A stretch of DNA of 64,000 nt from Janibacter sp. A1S7. GTDB taxonomy: Bacteria > Actinomycetota > Actinomycetes > Actinomycetales > Dermatophilaceae. A program made the translations under genes and the position numbers. Location of the stretch: assembly GCF_037198315.1 (NCBI RefSeq), contig NZ_CP144913.1, forward strand, positions 1,984,001 through 2,048,000, written 5' to 3'. The notes under the pieces were generated by a model. The model saw only the letters and a list, made by a program, of their open reading frames with translations, was not told the DNA's origin and did not search any database. Below are positions 46,306 to 58,023 of this stretch, one piece after another; position 1 is the first letter of the stretch; each line of letters opens with the position of its first letter.

Positions 46306-47171
46306 CGCAGCGGTTGCGCGCCCAGCGGATGGGCGATCGCTCGGTCAGTCGCCTCGAGTCACTCGCCGTCGAGGAACCCCTGGAGATCCGGGTGGCCTCC
46401 CTGCCCGCCGCCGGGCTGGCCGCGGGTGGCGCACCGAGCGAGTTGCGGCCGCCGTCGACGACGGTGACCACGACGATGCGCCTGCCCGGTGACGACTTCG
46501 ACCTCGCGTTGGGGCACTTGGTCACCGAGGGGCTCATCACGGACGCCGAGGACGTGGCCGCGATGATGCACTGCACCGACACCGACCCGGACGGCTCGCC
46601 GACCTTCAACGTCGTCGAGGTCACGCTCGCGGCGGGTGTCTCGCTGCGGCGCCCGGTGACGGCACGGACCGAGGTCGCCACGAGCGCCTGCGGCGTCTGC
46701 GGCTCCACCTCGGTCGACGACCTGCTGGCGGCCCTGCCCCACTCCCCCTCCGACGACCCGGCGCGACACACGTTGGAGCACATCCACCTCGGGATGGCCG
46801 CCATGCGCGAGCGCCAGAAGGTCTTCGAGGCCACCGGCGGAGTCCACGCCGCCGCCCTGCTCGCCCCCGACGGACGCCTCCTGGTGGTCCGGGAGGACAT
46901 CGGTCGGCACAACGCCGTCGACAAGGTGATCGGGTGGGCCGCGCGCGAAGGGGGTCTCCCCCTTCGCGGTCACGTGCTGCTGGTCTCCTCCCGGGCCGGA
47001 TTCGAGATCGCCCAGAAGGCCGCCGTCGCCGGCGCCCCGGTGCTCGCCTGCGTCTCCGCCGCGACCACCCTGGCCGTCGAGGTGGCGCAGCGCAGCGGAC
47101 TGACCCTGCTCGGGTTCGTCCGGGGGCCGAGGGCCACCGCCTACGCCCATCCGGAACGCGTCGACGACTGA
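46293..47171 (+). CDS. fdhD: Formate dehydrogenase accessory sulfurtransferase FdhD
   Basis: 292 residues. Moves sulfur from a desulfurase to the molybdenum cofactor of formate dehydrogenase. Active loop SACGVCGST with Cys133 and Cys136; GDDFDLALGHLVTEGLI, VREDIGRHNAVDKVIG and SRAGFEIAQKAAVAGAPVLAC are family signatures. No formate dehydrogenase or Mo-cofactor gene is near. Start 46293 has GAAGAGG 5 nt upstream; 46302 is the alternative. Confidence 0.94.
   Translation: MGRMTQRLRAQRMGDRSVSRLESLAVEEPLEIRVASLPAAGLAAGGAPSELRPPSTTVTTTMRLPGDDFDLALGHLVTEGLITDAEDVAAMMHCTDTDPDGSPTFNVVEVTLAAGVSLRRPVTARTEVATSACGVCGSTSVDDLLAALPHSPSDDPARHTLEHIHLGMAAMRERQKVFEATGGVHAAALLAPDGRLLVVREDIGRHNAVDKVIGWAAREGGLPLRGHVLLVSSRAGFEIAQKAAVAGAPVLACVSAATTLAVEVAQRSGLTLLGFVRGPRATAYAHPERVDD
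46944..46968 (+). other. Perfect hairpin inside fdhD made of the recurrent 9-mer
   Basis: 11-bp arms (46944-46954 and 46958-46968), 3-nt loop, built from CGAAGGGGG and its complement. It encodes residues in AREGGLPLRG of FdhD. No function assigned. Confidence 0.7.
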
Positions 47172-47192
47172 GCGAGGACAGCGCCCTCGCTC
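47170..47192 (+). terminator. Possible terminator after fdhD
   Basis: 8-bp perfect stem (47170-47177 with 47185-47192), 7-nt loop, beginning at the fdhD stop codon and followed by GTTC. Lies 100 nt before aceE. Confidence 0.45.
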
Positions 47193-47291
47193 GTTCGGCG
47201 ACCCCGGCTTGTGACGCGCGCCACGGGCGAGGGAAGATGAGTGTGTCCTCCGACACCCACCGGGGGACAGTTCTTCGGAAAGGACGACGAC

Positions 47292-50084
47292 GTGCCCGGA
47301 TCTGCCGATCACCTCAGCGACGGCCCCATCCTCAACGGCATCCCCACCCACCTGCCGGACATCGACTCCGAGGAGACGGCGGAGTGGCTCGAGTCGCTCG
47401 ATGCCGTCATCGACGGAGCGGGGCGGGAGCGAGCCCGGTACGTGATGCTGCGGCTGCTCGAGCGGGCCCGGATGAAGAGCGTCGGCGTCCCGTCGTTGAC
47501 CACGACCGACTACGTCAACACGATCTCCCCGACCAACGAGCCGTGGTACCCCGGCGACCAAGAGGTCGAGCGGCGCTACCGGGCGTGGATCAGGTGGAAT
47601 GCCGCGATCCAGGTCCACCGCGCCCAGCGCCCGGACATCGGCGTGGGCGGTCACATCTCCTCGTACGCCTCGGCCGCGACGATGTACGAGGTCGGCTTCA
47701 ACCACTTCTGGCGGGGCAAGGACCACCCCGACGGTGGTGACCAGATCTTCTTCCAGGGGCACGCCTCCCCCGGCATGTACGCGCGAGCCTTCCTCGAGGG
47801 ACGGCTGACCGAGGAGCAGATGGACGGTTTCCGCCAGGAGGCCGCCACCCTGGCCGGTGACGCCGATAACGGCATGCCCTCCTACCCGCACCCGCGGCTG
47901 ATGCCGCAGTTCTGGGAGTTCCCCACGGTCTCGATGGGGATCGGCCCGATGAACGCGATCTACCAGGCGCAGTTCAACAAGTACCTGCACAACCGCGGCA
48001 TCAAGGACACCTCCGAGCAGCACGTGTGGGCCTTCCTCGGGGACGGCGAGATGGACGAGGCGGAGAGCCGGGGTCTGCTGCAGACCGCGGCCTTCGAGGA
48101 GCTGGACAACCTCACCTTCGTCATCAACTGCAACCTGCAGCGTCTCGACGGGCCGGTGCGTGGCAACGGCAAGATCATCCAGGAGCTCGAGGCCTTCTTC
48201 CGCGGCGCGGGCTGGAACGTCATCAAGGTCGTCTGGGGACGAGGCTGGGACCCGTTGCTGGCCGCCGACCACGACGGCGCCCTGGTCAACCTGATGAACC
48301 AGACGCCCGACGGGGACTACCAGACCTTCCGCGCCAACGACGGTGCCTACGTGCGTGAGCACTTCTTCGACCGTGACCCGCGCACCCGCAAGCTCGTGGC
48401 GGACTGGTCCGACGCGGACGTCTGGTGGAAGCTCAAGCGCGGTGGCCACGACTACAACAAGGTCTACGCCGCCTACCGTGCCGCGATGGAGCACACCGGT
48501 CAGCCGACGGTCATCCTCGCCAAGACGATCAAGGGATACGGCCTCGGTTCGAGCTTCGCCGGCCGCAACGCCACCCACCAGATGAAGAAGCTGACGATCG
48601 AGGACCTCAAGGGCCTGCGCGACGGACTGCGGATCCCGATCTCCGACGAGGAGCTGGAGAAGGATCCCTACCTGCCGCCCTACTACCACCCGGGCGAGGA
48701 CGACGAGGCGATCCAGTACATGAAGGAGCGCCGCGCGAAGCTCGGGGGTGGCCTGCCGGAGCGCCGTGTGGACTACGAGCCGCTGAAGCTGCCGGCGAAG
48801 GAGAAGTACGGACAGCTGGCCAAGGGGTCGGGCAAGCAGGAGATCGCGACGACGATGGCCTGGGTGCGCCTGCTGAAGGACCTCATGCGCGAGAAGGGCT
48901 TCGGGGAGCGGATCGTGCCGATCATCCCCGACGAGGCGCGCACCTTCGGCATGGACTCCTTCTTCCCGACGAAGAAGATCTACAACCCGCACGGGCAGAA
49001 CTACACCTCGGTCGATGCGGACCTCATGCTCGCCTACCGCGAGTCCGAGACCGGGCAGCTGCAGCACACGGGCATCAACGAGGCCGGCTCGGTGGCTGCC
49101 TTCACCGCGGCCGCGACGAGCTACGCCACGCACGGCGAGCCGATGGTGCCGGTCTACATCTTCTACTCGATGTTCGGCTTCCAGCGCACCGGCGACGGGA
49201 TCTGGGCCGCGGGTGACCAGATGTCCCGCGGCTTCATGCTCGGCGCCACGGCCGGTCGCACCACGCTGACCGGTGAGGGGCTGCAGCACGCCGACGGGCA
49301 CTCGCCACTGCTGGCCTCGACCAACCCTGCGGTCGTCTCCTGGGACCCGGCCTACGGCTTCGAGATCGCGCACATCATGCACCAGGGGCTGGAGCGGATG
49401 TACGGCGGCGACGCCCCGCAGGGCGACCCCAGCCGCAACGTCATCTACTACCTCACCCTCTACAACGAGCCCCTCGTCCAACCGCCCGAGCCGGAGGACC
49501 TGGACGTGGACGGACTGCTCAAGGGCATGTACCGCTACGCCGTTGCGGACGACTCCGGGCTCGGGGACACGCCGCCGCGCTGCCAGCTGCTCGCCAGCGG
49601 TGTCGGCCTGCCGTGGGCGCTGGAGGCGCAGGAGCTGCTGCGCGAGGACTGGGGCGTGGCCGCCGACGTGTGGTCGGTGACCAGCTGGACGGAGCTGCGC
49701 CGTGAGGCGATGCGGTGCGACGAGGAGCGCTTCCTCCACCCGGAGAACGAGCGGCGCACGCCGTACGTCACCCAAGCGCTGGAGGGCGCCGTCGGCCCGA
49801 TCGTCGCCGTCTCGGACTACATGAAGCAGGTCCAGGACCAGATCCGCCCGTGGGTGCCGGAAGAGTTCTCGGCGCTCGGCACGGACGGGTTCGGGTTCTC
49901 CGACACCCGCGCGGCCGCACGCCGGTACTTCCACGTCGACGGTCCGTCGATGGCGGTGCGGGCACTGCAGATGCTCGCCGACCGCGGGTGGGTCGCCGAG
50001 GACATCCCGGCGAAGGCGGCCGAGAAGTACCGCCTCCTCGACGTCACCGCCGGCACCTCCGGCACCACCGGCGGCGACGCCTGA
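47292..50084 (+). CDS. aceE: Pyruvate dehydrogenase E1 component, homodimeric
   Basis: 930 residues. Thiamine-diphosphate decarboxylase of the pyruvate dehydrogenase complex, of the single-chain type used by Actinobacteria. ThDP motif: [12 protein letters not shown] followed by [11 protein letters not shown] (GDG..NCN) near residues 255-285. [39 protein letters not shown] and [18 protein letters not shown] belong to the substrate channel. GTG start after GGAAAGGACG. E2/E3 are not here. Same place relative to ahpE and fasR as in mycobacteria. Confidence 0.97.
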   Translation: MPGSADHLSDGPILNGIPTHLPDIDSEETAEWLESLDAVIDGAGRERARYVMLRLLERARMKSVGVPSLTTTDYVNTISPTNEPWYPGDQEVERRYRAWIRWNAAIQVHRAQRPDIGVGGHISSYASAATMYEVGFNHFWRGKDHPDGGDQIFFQGHASPGMYARAFLEGRLTEEQMDGFRQEAATLAGDADNGMPSYPHPRLMPQFWEFPTVSMGIGPMNAIYQAQFNKYLHNRGIKDTSEQHVWAFLGDGEMDEAESRGLLQTAAFEELDNLTFVINCNLQRLDGPVRGNGKIIQELEAFFRGAGWNVIKVVWGRGWDPLLAADHDGALVNLMNQTPDGDYQTFRANDGAYVREHFFDRDPRTRKLVADWSDADVWWKLKRGGHDYNKVYAAYRAAMEHTGQPTVILAKTIKGYGLGSSFAGRNATHQMKKLTIEDLKGLRDGLRIPISDEELEKDPYLPPYYHPGEDDEAIQYMKERRAKLGGGLPERRVDYEPLKLPAKEKYGQLAKGSGKQEIATTMAWVRLLKDLMREKGFGERIVPIIPDEARTFGMDSFFPTKKIYNPHGQNYTSVDADLMLAYRESETGQLQHTGINEAGSVAAFTAAATSYATHGEPMVPVYIFYSMFGFQRTGDGIWAAGDQMSRGFMLGATAGRTTLTGEGLQHADGHSPLLASTNPAVVSWDPAYGFEIAHIMHQGLERMYGGDAPQGDPSRNVIYYLTLYNEPLVQPPEPEDLDVDGLLKGMYRYAVADDSGLGDTPPRCQLLASGVGLPWALEAQELLREDWGVAADVWSVTSWTELRREAMRCDEERFLHPENERRTPYVTQALEGAVGPIVAVSDYMKQVQDQIRPWVPEEFSALGTDGFGFSDTRAAARRYFHVDGPSMAVRALQMLADRGWVAEDIPAKAAEKYRLLDVTAGTSGTTGGDA

Positions 50085-50092
50085 GCACACCC

Positions 50093-50143
50093 CGAAGGGG
50101 GCGCCCACAGCGTGGCAGGATCGCGGTGTGGGCGCCCCCTTCG
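50093..50143 (+). terminator. Terminator after aceE
   Basis: Perfect 17-bp stem (50093-50109 with 50127-50143) and 17-nt loop, 9 nt after the stop. The arms end in CGAAGGGGG and its complement. The right arm is also the start of the MOSC remnant. Confidence 0.85.
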
Positions 50144-50293
50144 TCGTGTCCGTGAGCCGGGACCCTCGTTCAGCACCGGTCGCGGGTGCGTCGCGAGCCC
50201 AACCGGCCCACCCTGCGCCAGGTCCACCTCATCCGGGCCGCCGGGCACGACATCGGCCCGGGATCCCTCGGCGAGAACGTACTCACTCGAACC
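50128..50293 (+). pseudogene. Remnant of a MOSC-domain protein
   Basis: Frame 1 from GTG 50128 reads VGAPFVVSVSRDP, the usual N-terminus of small actinobacterial MOSC proteins. Then the frame changes: from 50174 another frame reads HRSRVRREPNRPTLRQVHLI and AGHDIGPGSLGENVLTR, which matches the middle of that family (..HRSR..QPNLRQVHLI..GxxxxPGDLGENxTTRG). The segment between them, a few residues after HLI, and everything after ENVLTR are missing. So at least two deletions and a loss of the C-terminal half. The bases 50294-50391 to glpQ show no further gene. Confidence 0.65.
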
Positions 50294-50391
50294 GCACACT
50301 CCCCGGCACCCGTGCGAGTACGGCGGCTCGCTCGACGACGCATGGCCACGGGGACGTGCACGGTCTGGAGTCCTCCCTCGGCTGTGGCGGG

Positions 50392-52914
<2,523 letters not shown>

Positions 52915-52952
52915 TCCCTCCAACGCTCGTGGGTGATTGTGCTGTTCACACA

Positions 52953-52958
52953 TAGACT
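52953..52958 (+). promoter_or_regulatory. -10 box of fasR
   Basis: TAGACT, 6 nt before the ATG; leaderless mRNA expected. The 50-nt gap after argG shows no terminator hairpin. Confidence 0.55.
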
Positions 52959-52964
52959 GCCCAC

Positions 52965-54143
52965 ATGTCGCGTCGTGGCCTCGTCTCCCTGACCACTCGT
53001 CGCTCGGTGCGACGCAAGGGAGGTGAGCTCGCCACAGCGGCGACCAAGCGGCTCGAGGACAGGCACGACTGGTACGCCACACTCAGCGCTCGCGAGCGCT
53101 CATGGGTCGGCATGGTCGCGCAGGCCGGTATCGCCAACTTCATCAACTGGCTCAACGGCACCGGCCCCGCGGACACCCGCACCATCTTCGGCGCGGCTCC
53201 TCGGGAGCTGACCCGGACCATCAGCCTCGCCCAGACGCTCGAGCTCGCCCGGACGGTCGTCGAGGTCGTCGAGGAGCGCGTGGAGGACCTGGCCCGCCCC
53301 GGCGACGTGACCGACCTGCGCGTGGCGGTCCTGCGCTACTCCAGCGAGATCGCCTTCGGCGCGGCGCTGGTCTACGCACAGGCCGCCGAGCAGCGCGGCG
53401 CCTGGGACGCACGGCTGGAGTCACTCATCATCGACGCGGTGATGCGCGGTGAGGTCGACGAGTCGATCCGCACCCGCGCCGCGGCCCTCGGCTGGGACGG
53501 TGTAGCGGATATCGTTGTGCTGGTGGGCAATTCGCCGCACTCTCCCGAGGGAGACGATCCGGCGGGGGCGGTGAGCGCCGTCCACCGGGTCGCCCAGCGC
53601 CTCGACGTCCCGGTGCTCGCAGGAGTCCAGGGCGCCCGACTGGTGGTCGTGATCGGTGCGGTCACCGATCCTCGGGCGCGGGTGCGTGACCTCGCCGAGT
53701 GCTTCGCCGACGGTGACCTCGTCCACGGCCCTCTCGTCGAGGACCTCGCTGAGGGCGCCCTGTCCGCTCACGCCGCCGTGGCGGGCCACCTCGCCGCAGA
53801 CGGTTGGCCCGGTCGGCCGCGCCCGGTCGCGGCCGACGACCTGATGGCGGAGCGCGCGGTCGCCGGCGACCCGCTGGCGCGGGCGACGCTCGTCGAGACC
53901 GTCGCCACTGCGCTGGCGGACCACCCGAGCCTGCTGGAGACGGCTCGCACGCACCTCGACTCCCCCGGCCTGGAGGCGACCGCCCGCGCGCTGTACGTCC
54001 ACGTGAACACGGTGCGCTACCGACTCGGCCGGATCGCGGACATCGTCGGGTACGACCTGACCAACCCGCACGAGGCCTTCACGGTGCGGGTGGCGCTGAC
54101 CCTGGGTTCGATTGTGGAGGATTCCTCCAAAATCGTGGGGTGA
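52965..54143 (+). CDS. fasR: PucR/CdaR-type regulator of fatty acid synthesis (FasR)
   Basis: 392 residues. C-terminal PucR helix-turn-helix: LEATARALYVHVNTVRYRLGRIADIVGYDL (about 345-375). N part (1-150) is the helical domain of this group, with FINWLNGTG, and a GGDEF-like central part. The orthologue in Streptomyces coelicolor (FasR) activates fabD-fabH-acpP-fabF, and the same gene stands before fabD in mycobacteria (Rv2242). The last codons overlap a 25-bp palindrome that may be its binding site. Confidence 0.92.
   Translation: MSRRGLVSLTTRRSVRRKGGELATAATKRLEDRHDWYATLSARERSWVGMVAQAGIANFINWLNGTGPADTRTIFGAAPRELTRTISLAQTLELARTVVEVVEERVEDLARPGDVTDLRVAVLRYSSEIAFGAALVYAQAAEQRGAWDARLESLIIDAVMRGEVDESIRTRAAALGWDGVADIVVLVGNSPHSPEGDDPAGAVSAVHRVAQRLDVPVLAGVQGARLVVVIGAVTDPRARVRDLAECFADGDLVHGPLVEDLAEGALSAHAAVAGHLAADGWPGRPRPVAADDLMAERAVAGDPLARATLVETVATALADHPSLLETARTHLDSPGLEATARALYVHVNTVRYRLGRIADIVGYDLTNPHEAFTVRVALTLGSIVEDSSKIVG
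54110..54134 (+). promoter_or_regulatory. 25-bp palindrome at the fasR/fabD border, candidate FasR operator
   Basis: 12-bp arms (54110-54121 and 54123-54134) with one mismatch around a single central base; core TGGAGGAtTCCTCCA. It sits in the last codons of fasR, 65 nt before fabD, and forces AT-rich codons (ATT, AAA) rare in the rest of the gene. A small 7-bp stem (54166-54172 with 54181-54187) follows. Confidence 0.6.
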
Positions 54144-54198
54144 TTCTCTGGTGGGGTCGACGTCGCGCGGGCCCCCCTTCGCCCGCGAGTCTGGAGAC

Positions 54199-55380
54199 GT
54201 GCTCGCCATCACCTGTCCCGGCCAGGGCTCACAGACGCCCGGCTTCCTCGCCCCGTGGCTCGAACTCCCCGGAGTCCCCGACCGCCTCCACTGGCTCTCG
54301 GCCGTGGCCGGCATGGACCTCGAGGCCCACGGCACGACCTCCGACGAGGCGACCATCAAGGACACTGCAGTCGCCCAGCCACTGATCGTCGCGTCGGGTC
54401 TGCTCTCCCTCCTCGCGCTGTTCGAGCACCCGGCCGACGGCTTCCGCGTCGTCGGTGCCGGCGCCGGCCACAGCGTCGGGGAGATCACCGCGGCCTCTGC
54501 CGCCGGTGTGATCAGCGCGGAGCAGGCGATGGTCCTGGTCCGCGAGCGGGGCCGCGGCATGGCCACGGCGGCCACGGCCACCCCGACCGGCATGAGCGCC
54601 GTCCTCGGCGGCGACCCGGACGAGGTCACCGCGTCGCTGGAGTCGCACGGCCTCACCCCGGCCAACGTCAACGGCGCCGGGCAGATCGTCGCCGCGGGGA
54701 CCCTCGAGCAGCTCGCCGCGCTGTCGGACAACCCGCCGGCCAAGGCCCGGGTCATGCCGCTGAAGGTCGCCGGAGCCTTCCACACCGAGCACATGGCGCC
54801 CGCCGTCGACGACCTCTCCCGCCTGGCTCGTGCCGTCTCCGTCCACGACGCCCGCGTCCCGCTCGTCTCGAACGTCGACGGTGAGGTGATCCACTCCGGC
54901 CGTGAGGCCCTGCGCCGTATCGTCAGTCAGGTGCGCAACCCGGTGCGATGGGATCTGTGCATGGAGACGATGCGCGACCTGGGCGTGACCGGCATCATCG
55001 AGATCCCGCCGGCCGGCGCCCTCACCGGTCTGGCCAAGCGCGGGCTCAAGGGCGTCGAGACCCTCGCGCTGAAGTCCCCGGACGACCTCGAGGCCGCCCA
55101 CCGCATGGTGCGCGAGCACGGCTCGGCCCGCGACGCCTCCCAGCCCACCTGGCGACTGATCACCGCGCCGGTGAAGGGGACGGTGGAGATCACCGCCAGC
55201 ACGCCGGGCACGGCCGTCCCGGCCGGTGACGTCGTCGCCCGGATCTCCTCGCTGCGCGACACCCGCGAGGTGCTGGCAGACCACTCGGGCACCGTCGTGG
55301 AGTGGCTCGTCGAGGACGGCGACCCCGTGTCCCCCGGCCAGCCGCTGTTGCGCCTGCACCCCGAGGGTGCGATCGCATGA
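54199..55380 (+). CDS. fabD: Malonyl-CoA:ACP transacylase with C-terminal lipoyl/biotinyl-like domain
   Basis: 393 residues, about 80 more than FabD. Residues 1-305 are the transacylase: CPGQGSQTPG (6-15), Ser92 in GAGHSVGEITAA, VRERGRGM (Arg near 115) and His195 in GAFHTEH. From about 319 to 388 a biotinyl/lipoyl-like hammerhead fold can be read: APVKGTVEI, then SLRDTREVLADHSGTVVEWL and VSPGQPLLRL. Where such domains carry the modified Lys (MKM), this one has Arg353 (LRD). GTG start; GGAG lies close before it. The stop overlaps fabH (ATGA). Confidence 0.92.
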   Translation: MLAITCPGQGSQTPGFLAPWLELPGVPDRLHWLSAVAGMDLEAHGTTSDEATIKDTAVAQPLIVASGLLSLLALFEHPADGFRVVGAGAGHSVGEITAASAAGVISAEQAMVLVRERGRGMATAATATPTGMSAVLGGDPDEVTASLESHGLTPANVNGAGQIVAAGTLEQLAALSDNPPAKARVMPLKVAGAFHTEHMAPAVDDLSRLARAVSVHDARVPLVSNVDGEVIHSGREALRRIVSQVRNPVRWDLCMETMRDLGVTGIIEIPPAGALTGLAKRGLKGVETLALKSPDDLEAAHRMVREHGSARDASQPTWRLITAPVKGTVEITASTPGTAVPAGDVVARISSLRDTREVLADHSGTVVEWLVEDGDPVSPGQPLLRLHPEGAIA

Positions 55381-56375
55381 GCCGCCTGACGGTCCCCACC
55401 GAGTTCCACCACGCCCGGATCACCGGCACCGGCAGCTACCGCCCGGCACGGGTCGTGCCCAACAGCGAGATCGTCGAGGCGATCGACTCCTCCGACGAGT
55501 GGATCCGCGAGCGCTCCGGCATCGAGTCACGTCACCGCGCCGCACCGGACGAGAGCGTCGTCGACATGTCCGAGCACGCCTCCCGGGCCGCGCTGGAGTA
55601 CGCCGACATCGACGCGAGCGAGATCGACACCGTCATCGTCGCCACCGTGACTCATCCGTACCAGACCCCTGCTGCCGCACCGGAGCTCGCTGCCCGGTTG
55701 GGCTCGCGTGCCGCCGCATTCGACCTCTCGGCCGCGTGCGCCGGCTTCTGCCACGCGCTCTCCGTCGCCAACGACCAGGTCCGTGCCGGCACGGCCGAGA
55801 ACGTCCTCGTCGTCGGCGTGGAGAAGATGCTCGACTTCACCGACCCGACGGACCGGGGATCGGCCTTCATCTTCGGCGACGGCGCCGGAGCCGCGGTCGT
55901 CTCGCGCAGCGAGACCCCGGGCATCGGTCCGACCGTGTGGGGCAGCGACGGCGACAAGAAGGCGCTGATCACCTCGCGCAACTCGTGGATGGAGCTGGCC
56001 GAGAACCGCGACCTGCCCTGGCCGGCGATCGTCATGGAGGGGCCGAGCGTCTTCCGCTGGGCCGTGTGGTCGATGGCCAAGGAGGCCCAGCGGGCCCTTG
56101 ACGCCGCGGGGGTCCGGGCCGAGGACCTCGCCGCCTTCATCCCCCACCAGGCCAATGTGCGCATCATCGACCAGATGGCCAAGGAGCTCGGGCTGCCGAA
56201 GGACCTGCCCGTCGCCCGCGACATCCGCACCACCGCCAACACCTCCGGTGGCTCCGTCCCGCTGGCGATGGACCGGATGCTGCGCGAGGGTGAGGTCGCC
56301 CCGGGTGGCCTGGCCCTGCTGATCGGCTTCGGCGCCGGCCTCGTCTGGGCCGCGCAGGTCGTGTCCCTCCCCTAG
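55377..56375 (+). CDS. fabH: Beta-ketoacyl-ACP synthase III
   Basis: 332 residues. Starts fatty acid elongation by condensing an acyl-CoA with malonyl-ACP. Catalytic Cys121 in DLSAACAGFCHAL, His in FIPHQANVRI and Asn in TTANTSGGS. ITGTGSYRPARVVPNSEI at the start is typical. ATG overlaps the fabD stop. 70 nt then separate it from acpP. Confidence 0.96.
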   Translation: MSRLTVPTEFHHARITGTGSYRPARVVPNSEIVEAIDSSDEWIRERSGIESRHRAAPDESVVDMSEHASRAALEYADIDASEIDTVIVATVTHPYQTPAAAPELAARLGSRAAAFDLSAACAGFCHALSVANDQVRAGTAENVLVVGVEKMLDFTDPTDRGSAFIFGDGAGAAVVSRSETPGIGPTVWGSDGDKKALITSRNSWMELAENRDLPWPAIVMEGPSVFRWAVWSMAKEAQRALDAAGVRAEDLAAFIPHQANVRIIDQMAKELGLPKDLPVARDIRTTANTSGGSVPLAMDRMLREGEVAPGGLALLIGFGAGLVWAAQVVSLP

Positions 56376-56445
56376 TTCACCCGTCGGTCCGACGGGATCT
56401 CGGACCACCCACACCCCGCAACACCCCGACACAAGGAGTACCCAC

Positions 56446-56697
56446 ATGGCCCACACCGAGCAGGACATCCTCGCAGGCCTCGCCGACATCGTCTCGGAGG
56501 AGACGGGAGTCGACGCGTCCGAGGTCACCGCGGACAAGACCTTCACCGACGACCTCGACGTCGACTCGCTGTCGATGATGACCATCGCCGTCACCGCCGA
56601 GGAGAAGTTCGGGGCCAAGATCCCCGACGAGGAGGTCAAGAACCTCAAGACCGTCGGTGACGCCGTCAACTACATCAAGGCCAACCAGGCCGCCTGA
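56446..56697 (+). CDS. acpP: Acyl carrier protein
   Basis: 83 residues, acidic four-helix carrier. Phosphopantetheine is put on Ser41 in DDLDVDSLSMMTIAV. Good ribosome site (AAGGAGTACCC). Longer than E. coli AcpP by five residues, ending NYIKANQAA. Confidence 0.97.
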   Translation: MAHTEQDILAGLADIVSEETGVDASEVTADKTFTDDLDVDSLSMMTIAVTAEEKFGAKIPDEEVKNLKTVGDAVNYIKANQAA

Positions 56698-56709
56698 GGC
56701 CGGTGACCT

Positions 56710-56736
56710 CCCCCCTTCGTCATCATCGAAGGGGGG
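56710..56736 (+). terminator. Hairpin between acpP and fabF (attenuator or RNA stabiliser)
   Basis: Perfect 10-bp stem (56710-56719 with 56727-56736) and 7-nt loop, 12 nt after the acpP stop. Arms are CCCCCCTTCG and complement. No T-run. It may lower fabF relative to the abundant acpP message. Confidence 0.6.
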
Positions 56737-56775
56737 AACCACCCCTCTTCCCACCCCGCAGCAACAGGAGTCCAC

Positions 56776-58023
56776 ATGACCTCTCCCCGGCCCACCGTCG
56801 TCGTCACCGGTCTTGGCGCGACCACCCCGCTCGGCGGCACCGCCGAGGAGACCTGGCAGGCCGCTCTCGCCGGCCGGTCGGGCGCCGGCCCGCTCGACGC
56901 CTCGTGGGTCGAGGACTACCAGCTCCCGGTGACCTTCGCCGCGCAGCTGGCCACCCCCGTCACCGAGGTACTGAAGAAGGTCGAGACGAAGCGCCTCGAC
57001 CCCTTCGCCCAGTACGCGCTCGTCGCCGCCCGGGAGGCCTGGGCCGACGCCGGCGCCCCCGAGGTCGAGCCCGAGCGCCTCGCCAGCTCCGTCGGCACGG
57101 GCATCGGAGGCGTGCAGACCCTGCTGGCCGCGTGGGAGTCCCTGCGCACCAAGGGAGCCCGACGCGTCTACCCGCTGTCCATCCCGATGCTCATGCCCAA
57201 CAGCGCCGCAGGAACCGTCTCCCTGGAGTTCGGTGCCCGCGCCGGCGCGCACACCCTCGTCTCCGCCTGCTCCTCCGGCGCGGAGTCCATCGCCTACGGG
57301 CTGCACCTCATCCGCGAGGGCCTGGCCGATGTCGTCATCGCCGGAGGCTCCGAGGCGTCGGTCCACCCCCTGCCGATCGCCGGGTTCACCCAGATGCAGG
57401 CGCTGTCCACCCGCAACGACTCCCCCGAGACCGCCTCACGCCCCTACGACACCGATCGGGACGGCTTCCTCCTGGGCGAGGGTGGCGCGATCCTCGTGCT
57501 GGAGTCCGAGGAGCACGCGAAGGCCCGCGGGGCGACCATCATCGCCACCCTCGCCGGAGCCGGCGTCAGCGCCGACTCGCACCACATCGCCGCCCCCGAA
57601 CCCGAGGGCGCCGGAGCCTCACGAGCCATGGCCGATGCCGTCCGTGATGCCGGGGCGAACCCGAAGGACCTCAGCCACATCAACGCGCACGCCACCTCCA
57701 CCCCCGTGGGTGACGTCGCCGAGGTCGCGGCCATCCGGCGGGCGTTCGGCGCGGATGCGGACCACATGGCCGTCAGCGGCACCAAGTCGATGACCGGCCA
57801 CCTGCTCGGTGCCGCCGGCGCGCTGGAAGCGGTCTTCGCCGCGCAGTCGATTCGGGACCGCAAGGCCCCACCGACGATCAACATCGAGAACCTCGACCCG
57901 GCCGTCGACCTCGACGTCGTGCGCGACACCCCTCGCGACCTCCCCGAGGGCGACCTGCTCGTCCTCGACAACTCCTTCGGCTTCGGCGGGCACAACGTCG
58001 CCCTCGCCTTCGGGAGCTACTGA
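56776..58023 (+). CDS. fabF: Beta-ketoacyl-ACP synthase II
   Basis: 415 residues. Elongation condensing enzyme. Cys165 in TLVSACSSGAES, His in NAHATSTPVGD and His in KSMTGHLLGAAGALE make the C-H-H triad; SFGFGGHNVALAF is near the end. One KAS II gene here where mycobacteria have kasA and kasB. ATG after CAACAGGAG. The stop shares a base with accD6 (TGATG). Confidence 0.96.
   Translation: MTSPRPTVVVTGLGATTPLGGTAEETWQAALAGRSGAGPLDASWVEDYQLPVTFAAQLATPVTEVLKKVETKRLDPFAQYALVAAREAWADAGAPEVEPERLASSVGTGIGGVQTLLAAWESLRTKGARRVYPLSIPMLMPNSAAGTVSLEFGARAGAHTLVSACSSGAESIAYGLHLIREGLADVVIAGGSEASVHPLPIAGFTQMQALSTRNDSPETASRPYDTDRDGFLLGEGGAILVLESEEHAKARGATIIATLAGAGVSADSHHIAAPEPEGAGASRAMADAVRDAGANPKDLSHINAHATSTPVGDVAEVAAIRRAFGADADHMAVSGTKSMTGHLLGAAGALEAVFAAQSIRDRKAPPTINIENLDPAVDLDVVRDTPRDLPEGDLLVLDNSFGFGGHNVALAFGSY

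Noticed and set aside
46359..50108. Open frame of about 1250 codons on the minus strand opposite aceE and fdhD
   Set aside because: High-GC shadow: low-complexity Val/Gly/Arg/Asp composition, no domain, and it lies exactly opposite well-conserved genes.
50144..50391. Functional gene on either strand between aceE and glpQ
   Set aside because: Frames are short, shift within MOSC homology and lack a start with ribosome site; called a pseudogene.
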